From the NCBI GenBank assembly GCA_017577925.1, contig PKQU01000015.1:1-18740 (forward strand): DNA of 18,740 nucleotides. The letters run 5' to 3'. Below the pieces are notes generated by a model, which saw only the letters and a list, made by a program, of their open reading frames with translations, ran no database searches and was not told where the DNA came from. A program made the position numbers and the translations under genes. Positions 13,273 to 18,740 of the stretch are shown one piece after another; the first letter of the stretch is position 1, and each line of letters opens with the position of its first letter. Source of the DNA: Bacillota bacterium (GTDB lineage: Bacteria > Bacillota > Bacilli > Calditerricolales > Calditerricolaceae).

Positions 13273-15194
13273 TGAACGCACCCTACTGGTTGGTCGGCGT
13301 CGCCGGCCACATCGACCACGGCAAGACGACGCTGACCAAAGCGCTTACCGGCATCGACACCGACCGGCTCAAGGAGGAAAAGGAGCGCCAGATCTCCATC
13401 GAGCCGGGTTACGCTCATCTCACCCTGCCCAGCGGCAAGCGGGTGGGCTTCGTCGACGTCCCGGGACACGAGCGGTTCATCCGCCAGATGGTCGCCGGCG
13501 TGGTCGGCATTGACGTCGCGCTTCTGGTCGTCGCCGCCGACGAAGGGGTAATGCCGCAGACGCGCGAACACCTGGCCATCCTTGAACTGCTCGGCATCAA
13601 GCGGGGACTCGTCGCACTGACGAAAACGGACATCGTGGACGCCGACATGCTCGCCCTCGCCCGTGAAGACGTAGCCGCCACCGTGGCCGGAACCTTCCTC
13701 GCCGGCGCGCCGATCGTGCCGGTCAGCGCCGTCACCGGAGCGGGACTCGACGCCCTGGTTGCCGCCCTCGACGGCGTGCTGGATGAACCCCCGGACCGGC
13801 CGCTGCACGGGCCGGCGCGCCTCCCCGTCGACCGCGCCTTTGCGCGCAAGGGGTTCGGTACCGTCGTTACGGGAACGCTCTTCCAGGGCACCGTCCGCCC
13901 CGGCAACGAGCTGGTCGTCCTGCCGAAAGGCCGCCGCGTGCGCGTGCGGGGCATCCACGTCCACGGCGAGCCGCAAGAAGCCGCCGTTGCCGGCCAGCGC
14001 ACGGCCCTCAACCTGGTTGGCATCGAGGCCGCCGAGGTGCGCCGCGGCGACGTGGTCGCCACGCCGGGAGCATTCACACCCACAGACCGCCTCGATGTGG
14101 CCTTGCGCCTCCTCCCCGACGCCGCGCCGCTCAAGCAGCGCGCCCCCATCCGCCTCTTTGTGGGTACCGCCGATGTCCTGGGACGAATTGTCTTCTTCGA
14201 CCGCAACACCGCCCAACCCGGTGACGAGGCACTCTGCCAGCTCGTGCTGGATGAGCCGGTGGTGGCCGCCCGTGGGGATCGCTTCATCCTGCGCCGTCCC
14301 TCCCCGCCGCTCACCCTCGGCGGCGGAGAGGTTCTCGACCCACACGCGCCTAAACACCGCTTCGGCCCGGCCACCATCGCCCTGCTGGAGAAAAAGCGGC
14401 AAGGTGATCCGGCCCAGCAGCTGTTGTGGCTCCTCGAGGAAGCGGGAGCCCTGCCGGCACAGGAGGTGGCAAACCGCATCAACCTCCCCCTCGACGCGGT
14501 ACAAGACCATGCCGCACGCCTCGCCGCGGACGGACAGGTGCGCCTCCTGGCCGCATCCGGCCAGGAGAGCGACCCGCTGCTCGTCTCCGCAGCGGCGTGG
14601 GCCCAGTGGAGAGAGCGGGCTCAGGACGAGCTGGCACGGTACCACCGCGAGCGACCCCTCCTTGCCGGCATGGCCAAGGCGGCCCTGCATTCGCGCGTGC
14701 TGCCGAACGTGGATGCAAAAGCGTGGGACGCCCTGTGCGCGGCATGGGAAGAAGAGGGCTGGCTTCGCAAGGACGGCGAGCTCGTCGCCCTGGCCTCCTT
14801 TGCGCCGCACGTTCCCGAGCGGCTCAAGCCGCTTGTCGACGGCCTGCTGGCGGAATGGGAGCAGGCCGGCCTCCATGCGCCGGACTGGCGCGCGCTGTGC
14901 CGGGTCCATCACCTGGCCGAGCGCGACGCCGAAGACCTGCGTACGTACCTCCTGGCATCCGGACAAGCCCAGCCATTAGACAACGACCGCATCGTCCCGT
15001 CGGCGGCCGTGCGCGACGCCCTGCGCGCGCTGTGGAACGCCACCGGCCAACAAGGTCGGTTCACCATTCAGGAGGCACGCGATATCCTCGGCCTGTCGCG
15101 CAAAACGCTCATCCCGCTCCTCGAGCTGGCCGACCGGCTTGGCTACACGCGCCGGGAAGAGGCGGTACGGGTGTGGGTGAAGGAGCCGGGATAA
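13272..15194 (+). CDS. selB: Selenocysteine-specific elongation factor
   Basis: SelB carries Sec-tRNA(Sec) to the ribosome at UGA codons marked by a SECIS hairpin. The 640-residue product has the normal length. The GTPase domain shows G1 GHIDHGKT (12-19), the switch region EEKERQISIEPGYA, G3 DVPGHERFIRQM and a G4 TKTD in place of NKxD, as is usual in SelB. EF-Tu-like barrel domains follow (LPVDRAFARKGFGTVVTGTL onward), and about 270 C-terminal residues form the winged-helix mRNA-binding part, ending NATGQQGRFTIQEARDILG and a last WH domain. ATG 13272 has GGAAGGAGGG about 8 nt upstream. The gene follows the MFS exporter with one base of overlap and ends before a clear terminator. Confidence 0.97.
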   Translation: MNAPYWLVGVAGHIDHGKTTLTKALTGIDTDRLKEEKERQISIEPGYAHLTLPSGKRVGFVDVPGHERFIRQMVAGVVGIDVALLVVAADEGVMPQTREHLAILELLGIKRGLVALTKTDIVDADMLALAREDVAATVAGTFLAGAPIVPVSAVTGAGLDALVAALDGVLDEPPDRPLHGPARLPVDRAFARKGFGTVVTGTLFQGTVRPGNELVVLPKGRRVRVRGIHVHGEPQEAAVAGQRTALNLVGIEAAEVRRGDVVATPGAFTPTDRLDVALRLLPDAAPLKQRAPIRLFVGTADVLGRIVFFDRNTAQPGDEALCQLVLDEPVVAARGDRFILRRPSPPLTLGGGEVLDPHAPKHRFGPATIALLEKKRQGDPAQQLLWLLEEAGALPAQEVANRINLPLDAVQDHAARLAADGQVRLLAASGQESDPLLVSAAAWAQWRERAQDELARYHRERPLLAGMAKAALHSRVLPNVDAKAWDALCAAWEEEGWLRKDGELVALASFAPHVPERLKPLVDGLLAEWEQAGLHAPDWRALCRVHHLAERDAEDLRTYLLASGQAQPLDNDRIVPSAAVRDALRALWNATGQQGRFTIQEARDILGLSRKTLIPLLELADRLGYTRREEAVRVWVKEPG

Positions 15195-15240
15195 CAACCG
15201 GCACGGAAGCTACACCCGAATCGATCAAGAATGGAAAAGC

Positions 15241-15276
15241 GGTTCCTCCGCTCCGGCGAGGAACCTTCTTTTCTGT
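15241..15276 (+). terminator. Intrinsic terminator of selB
   Basis: GGTTCCTC (15241-15248), nine-base loop, GAGGAACC (15258-15265), then TTCTTTTCTGTTT. It marks the right edge of the GC-rich selenocysteine locus; AT-rich DNA begins a few bases later. Confidence 0.87.
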
Positions 15277-15289
15277 TTGGGGAAGCTTT

Positions 15290-15676
15290 TTACGAGCAAC
15301 CCGCTGGTCACTGGGTTATTCAACAGCAACCACTTATCGATATAGTCTTGATGGTGTTAGGGATAAATTTGAAATAGACGCAAGCACAATGGCAATAAAA
15401 CAATCATTTGTGACATGCGGTGGTTATATCTCAATTCGCCCATACACAATGTTTGGAACAACGAAAATTGATCTCGTAAAGGATAGTGCATATTTAGTTG
15501 CTCCCGAATATGCTATCATCGGAAAACACTCGAATACATGGTACAAAACAAGACCTTTTAAGGTAACAGTCGAGTCCCAAGGGTATTACCGCGCAAATCC
15601 ATCTAAATGTATTCAATTTACAGATACAGTAACCGATAAGTGGGAATTGGATCGAACAGGGCTTAGTGGACTTTAG
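15290..15676 (+). pseudogene. AT-rich ORF fragment without a start (unrecognised protein)
   Basis: An open frame ending at TAG 15676 encodes a protein-like sequence with many Tyr, Thr and Lys: TATTYRYSLDGVRDKFEID, SFVTCGGYISIRPYTMFG and KCIQFTDTVTDKWELDRTG. The frame is open leftward into the selB terminator with no ATG, GTG or TTG start with a ribosome binding site; the only ATG (15389) lacks one. I therefore read it as the C-terminal remnant of a gene whose N-terminus was lost. A beta-rich secreted domain is a guess. Base composition is far more AT-rich than selB, which suggests DNA of another origin. I recognise no family. Confidence 0.5.
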
Positions 15677-15696
15677 AAAATAAGGAGGTTATCCAA

Positions 15697-16377
15697 ATGA
15701 AGAGAATTATTTTTTATATTTTTTCATTAATGATTTTGTATCTTGGTATTCTTTCAACAACAGCTTCTAGTTTCCCGAATCCCGACCCAAATAAACTAAA
15801 TATGCATATTAAAAATCCAAAACTATTCTTTGAAGAAATAAAGAAAAAATTGCAGCAACATCAAACCCAAACCATCCCCAGAAACCGGATCGTCGCAAGA
15901 GGAAAAGGCTTTGTTATTCGCGCAAGCGATTTTGTCGAATACAAGGCCAACGTGAAAACTATGCTCCAATCCGCGGGGAAACCCTTTGACATGCGCAATG
16001 GCGACCTGTTGCGCAACATGATCCAACGCGAATTGCTGGTCGTCTATGCCAAAGAAAAAGGCATTCAGGTTACTGACGAGGAAGTGCGGCGCTACATGCA
16101 CGAGCAGCGCGCCGTTTGGGATCAGTCACCCGAGGCCAAGCGCTTTAAAGACGAATTCATCCGCGCCAAGGGATTCGCTTCCGAAGATGCTTACTGGAAC
16201 AATCCTGACACTTTGCTAACATACAAGAAACATCTTCTCATTGAAAAGTTGGTCGGACACCTGTACGAAACAGGCGAACTGAATGAAAACAAAACGTTTG
16301 AAGATCTGGAACGCGAATTGTACGAAAGAGAAAGAGGTTCCATCCACATTGACAGCGAAATCCTGAGCCAATTGTAA
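15697..16377 (+). CDS. Secreted SurA-N-like protein without a PPIase domain
   Basis: The 226-residue protein begins with a signal peptide (MKRIIFYIFSLMILYLGILS, cleavage perhaps after TTASS) with no lipobox cysteine. Residues about 65-215 resemble the N-terminal chaperone domain of SurA/PrsA-type proteins: IVARGKGFVIRASDFVEYK, LLRNMIQRELLVVYAKEKGIQVTDEEVRRYM and a helical tail. The parvulin catalytic domain expected after it is missing, so this would be a stand-alone holdase-like or regulatory protein outside the membrane. Start at ATG 15697 with a near-perfect TAAGGAGGTTAT 8 nt upstream. The first 60 codons are very AT-rich; from about 15885 the DNA returns to a higher GC content, as if two sources were joined. 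Confidence 0.75.
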   Translation: MKRIIFYIFSLMILYLGILSTTASSFPNPDPNKLNMHIKNPKLFFEEIKKKLQQHQTQTIPRNRIVARGKGFVIRASDFVEYKANVKTMLQSAGKPFDMRNGDLLRNMIQRELLVVYAKEKGIQVTDEEVRRYMHEQRAVWDQSPEAKRFKDEFIRAKGFASEDAYWNNPDTLLTYKKHLLIEKLVGHLYETGELNENKTFEDLERELYERERGSIHIDSEILSQL

Positions 16378-16398
16378 GCAAATGGGATGCCCATGCGA

Positions 16399-16420
16399 TG
16401 CAAGGCTGTTGCGTTTTTTT
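16399..16420 (+). terminator. Weak intrinsic terminator after the SurA-N-like gene
   Basis: TGCAA (16399-16403) pairs with TTGCG (16409-16413, one G-U pair) around a five-base loop, followed by seven T. The stem is short but the T-tract is good. Confidence 0.4.
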
Positions 16421-16435
16421 CTTTGTCGTCTTCCT

Positions 16436-16719
16436 TGACTTGATTGTGGAATCCACGCAACGTGGTCCAATGCAAGCCATGCTTCTCCCTGAGATCAAGT
16501 CCAAATTTCTGTGTAAAATTGCCCCTCGGCTCGAACAGGCTTATCCCAAAAATTCCATACGGTAGTAAGGGAATGGACCCTAGCTGACCCGCTGCTTTCG
16601 ATACCTTCCGTCTCCGTTTTGGTCGCTAGCTGCAGGAATTGTGCGAACGGGCAAAGGCGGGCATCCAATGGGACCACAACATCCTGAACCTGAAGAGTCA
16701 TTCCCTCATTTGCATCCAA
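16436..16719 (-). pseudogene. Decayed transposase tail (IS1182-type DDE)
   Basis: On the minus strand one frame reads FGLDLREKHGLHWTTLRG followed by FHNQ, close to the C-terminal DLKEKHGxRWTTLRG segment of IS1182-type DDE transposases. The rest is degraded: upstream codons shift frame at about 16520 (RAEGQFYTEIW in one frame, GNFTQKFGL in another), stops are scattered, and the normal ending (LTFAAMNLKKLA) is missing. No terminal inverted repeats or target-site duplication could be seen. This remnant fills most of the 440-bp gap before khtT; nothing else coding is visible in it. Confidence 0.45.
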
Positions 16720-16816
16720 CGGTGTACTTCCCTTCTCCTTTCAGCTAACATAAGTTATAACTGAACAGAAACCAAGCACAGGGCAAGAACAAGCGAATGG
16801 TAAGGAGGACGCCACT

Positions 16817-17314
16817 ATGACCAACATTCGCGAGTCAGATCTCCCGGGGATTGGGCGGAAATTCCAGATCGACACCCGTAGCGGGGATAAGCTGGTCATT
16901 ATCATTCATGATGACGGCAGGCGCGAACTTTACCACTTCGACCCCGACGATCCGGACAGCAGCATTTCCATGGTCACTCTGGATGACGACGAGGCGCGAC
17001 AAGTGGCCGGCATCATCGGCGGTCTGACCTACAGGCCCAAAGCTTTGGAATCCGTCGAGGTGGCCCTCAACGACCTGGTCATTGAGTGGTACAAGATGGA
17101 ACCCAACTCCACGTGTGTGGGCCGAACGATCGGCGAACTCCAGATCCGGAAACGAACGGGGGCCACTATCATCGCGGTAATCGATAAAAATCAGAAGCAA
17201 ACGGTGAACCCGGGGCCGGACTACGTGCTGAAAGCCGAAACCATTTTGGTTGTAATGGGCGAGCGCCAACAAATTAAAGCGTTCAAGCAACTCGTATCCA
17301 ACGGGAGCGAATAA
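16817..17314 (+). CDS. khtT: K+/H+ antiporter regulatory subunit, KhtT-like (RCK-C/TrkA-C domain)
   Basis: The 165-residue cytosolic protein has an N-terminal domain (about 1-70, GRKFQIDTRSGDKLVIIIHDDGRRELYHF) and a C-terminal RCK-C domain (about 80-163) with TCVGRTIGELQIRKRTGATIIAVIDKN and an ending AETILVVMGERQQIKAFKQL. This is the KhtT layout. KhtT binds c-di-AMP in Bacillus and activates the partner antiporter KhtU. ATG 16817 has AAGGAGG about 8 nt upstream. The khtS gene found in Bacillus subtilis is absent here. The partner gene starts four bases after the stop. No ydaO-type riboswitch fits in the short upstream gap. Confidence 0.92.
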   Translation: MTNIRESDLPGIGRKFQIDTRSGDKLVIIIHDDGRRELYHFDPDDPDSSISMVTLDDDEARQVAGIIGGLTYRPKALESVEVALNDLVIEWYKMEPNSTCVGRTIGELQIRKRTGATIIAVIDKNQKQTVNPGPDYVLKAETILVVMGERQQIKAFKQLVSNGSE

Positions 17315-17317
17315 GAC

Positions 17318-18559
17318 ATGGAACACATCGTTTTTGAGGTTGGCCTCGCCCTTACCCTCATGGCAGTTGCGGGGTTACTCTCCATCCGCCTTCGCTTCTC
17401 GATCATCCCGTTCCTGATTCTGATCGGTATGGCCGTCGGCCCCCATGCTCCCCAGTTCGGCATGGTGGATTTGCGCTTCATTCAAAGCGCTCCCCTGATC
17501 GAGTTCATGGGGCGGCTGGGGGTCCTCTTCCTGCTCTTCTACGTGGGCTTGGAATTTTCCGTGAGCCGACTGATCAGGGCAGGACGGTCCATCGCCATTG
17601 GCGGTACCATCCATGTCGGGCTGAACTTCGTTCTCGGGTTACTGTTCGGCTGGATGATGGGATGGCCGCTCAAGGAGATCTTGGTGGTGGCCGGTATTGT
17701 AACGGTTTCATCCAGCGCCATTGTGGCCAAGGTGCTGGTCGACCTCAAACGCACGGCAAACCCCGAAACCGAGATGATTCTCGGTATTATCATGTTCGAC
17801 GACGTCTTCCTGGCCATCTACCTCTCGATCCTGTCGGGTCTCCTCTTTAGCGGCGCCACCTCGGTGGGCGGTGTTATCCTTTCGGGAGGCATCGCACTGG
17901 GATTCATGCTGGCCATCCTGGCTCTTGGACGGGTGGCCGTCCCCTGGCTGAATCGGGCCCTGAACATCGGTTCAACGGAAGTCTTTTTGTTGGTTGTATT
18001 TGCGGCCCTCTTTCTGATCAGCGGATTTGGTGAAACCCTCCATGTCGCTGAGGCCATTGGGGCTCTGCTCGTGGGCTTGGTGCTCGGGGAAACCGAACAT
18101 CGTAAACGCATCGAGAACCTTATCTTGCCGTTAAGAGAAATATTTGGTGCAATGTTCTTCTTTAGCTTTGGGTTATCCATTGACCCGAGGACGCTAGGCG
18201 GGGCAGTCTTGCCCGCGCTCGGCGCCGTGTTGCTCACGTTGGTCGGCAACTTCACTGCGGGAATGCTGGCCGGTCGTAGTGCCGGTCTTTCACCGAAGGC
18301 CGCTGCCAACATCGGGCTTACGATCGTCGCCCGCGGCGAATTCTCCATCATCCTGGCAAACCTCGGGAAGTCGGCCGGTCTCTTGTCCATCCTCCAACCC
18401 TTTGCTGCCCTCTATGTCCTCATCCTCGCCGTCGTCGGACCGCTCCTCGCCAAGGAGTCAAAAACCATCTTCACCACCCTAAACAAGGTATTCAAGTGGC
18501 AACCCTCGAGGGAGACAAAGACATCAACTGCACCACCCGTAAAAAAAGAGCACGATTAA
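17318..18559 (+). CDS. khtU: Monovalent cation/H+ antiporter, CPA2 family, KhtU-like
   Basis: The 413-residue membrane protein has about 12-13 segments covering the whole Na+/H+ exchanger domain. Family marks include FLLFYVGLEFSVSRLIRAG, the crossed-helix segment VTVSSSAIVAKVLVDLKRT, the ion-site region MFDDVFLAIYLS and TIVARGEFSIILANLG near the end. It has no RCK-N domain of its own, consistent with gating by the separate KhtT protein. The role is potassium efflux in exchange for protons, for example under alkaline or high-K+ conditions. ATG 17318 lies four bases after khtT, with GGGAG 10 nt upstream inside the khtT end. The tail (about 390-413) is hydrophilic and Lys/Thr-rich. Confidence 0.93.
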   Translation: MEHIVFEVGLALTLMAVAGLLSIRLRFSIIPFLILIGMAVGPHAPQFGMVDLRFIQSAPLIEFMGRLGVLFLLFYVGLEFSVSRLIRAGRSIAIGGTIHVGLNFVLGLLFGWMMGWPLKEILVVAGIVTVSSSAIVAKVLVDLKRTANPETEMILGIIMFDDVFLAIYLSILSGLLFSGATSVGGVILSGGIALGFMLAILALGRVAVPWLNRALNIGSTEVFLLVVFAALFLISGFGETLHVAEAIGALLVGLVLGETEHRKRIENLILPLREIFGAMFFFSFGLSIDPRTLGGAVLPALGAVLLTLVGNFTAGMLAGRSAGLSPKAAANIGLTIVARGEFSIILANLGKSAGLLSILQPFAALYVLILAVVGPLLAKESKTIFTTLNKVFKWQPSRETKTSTAPPVKKEHD

Positions 18560-18574
18560 GGGGGAATCCCCTCC

Positions 18575-18644
18575 CCGTTCGGAGCCACGCCGCCCCAGAA
18601 ACTTCACGGAAAAGATTTCCGATGGGGCGGCGTGGCTCTAACGG
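18575..18644. repeat. Long inverted repeat after khtU
   Basis: GAGCCACGCCGCCCCA (18582-18597) and TGGGGCGGCGTGGCTC (18623-18638) are perfect 16-base complements around a 25-base spacer that itself can fold (GGAAA/TTTCC). Five more pairs, CCGTT/AACGG, extend the stem past a small bulge. There is no T-tract on either side, so a classical intrinsic terminator is unlikely without help. It could act as a transcript-end stabiliser, a Rho- or protein-dependent stop, or be a small mobile palindromic repeat. Confidence 0.85.
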
Positions 18645-18713
18645 TTCGGCTACCCACGAAAGTCGGTGGCAGTTTTCCACACCCTTTCGCATAAGATGAC
18701 GAAACATAAATAA

Positions 18714-18722
18714 TGTTATGAT
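18714..18722 (+). promoter_or_regulatory. Extended -10 element reading out of the window
   Basis: TGT followed by TATGAT (18717-18722) in a locally AT-rich stretch gives an extended -10 box. No good -35 box is found 17 bp upstream. It probably drives a gene beyond the right edge; GGCGGGAACAAGG follows it. Confidence 0.35.
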
Positions 18723-18740
18723 GATAAGGCGGGAACAAGG

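Noticed and set aside
16745..16816. ydaO/c-di-AMP riboswitch before khtT
   Set aside because: Only about 70 bp lie between the relic and the start codon, too short for that aptamer, and no terminator is present.
1..18740. CRISPR arrays, rRNA genes, prophage genes, defence systems
   Set aside because: No regularly spaced direct repeats, rRNA signatures, or phage and defence proteins were seen.

Overview
The window looks like a chromosomal segment of a moderately high-GC, endospore-forming member of the Bacillota, probably Bacillales-like. The clues are a YqgQ-family gene, a LysM plus GH18 cortex-lytic (YaaH/SleL-type) enzyme, a KhtT/KhtU-type K+/H+ antiporter pair, strong AAGGAGG ribosome binding sites and sigma-A-like promoters. 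I cannot name the genus from sequence alone.

Left part (1-5470, all minus strand): a cell-envelope glycosylation cluster. Transcription would start near 5435, pass a long leader with a strong intrinsic terminator (5216-5283), then read an intact GT-C (ArnT/PMT-like) transferase, a DPM1/ArnC-like GT2, a DUF2304 membrane protein, an SMR/EamA-like small transporter and a broken second GT-C gene with an internal deletion. After a gene-free stretch with its own promoter comes a nucleotide-sugar dehydrogenase (UDP-ManNAc/UDP-glucose dehydrogenase family) cut by the window edge. The expected chemistry is a polyprenyl-phosphate sugar made by the GT2, moved by the SMR-like protein and used by the GT-C enzyme.

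Middle-left (5579-8756): a plus-strand, intergenic, highly structured candidate small RNA of about 150 nt with its own promoter and terminator; a convergent sensorless methyl-accepting chemotaxis protein; and a minus-strand operon queF-yqgQ-yuiH-like (queuosine precursor reductase, a small YqgQ protein, a sulfite-oxidase-fold molybdoenzyme) ending in a clean terminator.

Middle-right (8728-15276): a complete selenocysteine machinery locus: selA, tRNA-Sec (selC, minus strand, encoded CCA) and selB. A spore-cortex glycosidase lies between selA and selC, and an MFS exporter is one base from selB. No selenoprotein gene is visible in the window.

Right part (15277-18740): an AT-rich insertion-like patch with a headless ORF fragment, a SurA-N-like secreted protein whose base composition changes partway through the gene, a decayed transposase tail, then the khtT-khtU antiporter pair followed by a long perfect inverted repeat and a promoter reading out of the window.
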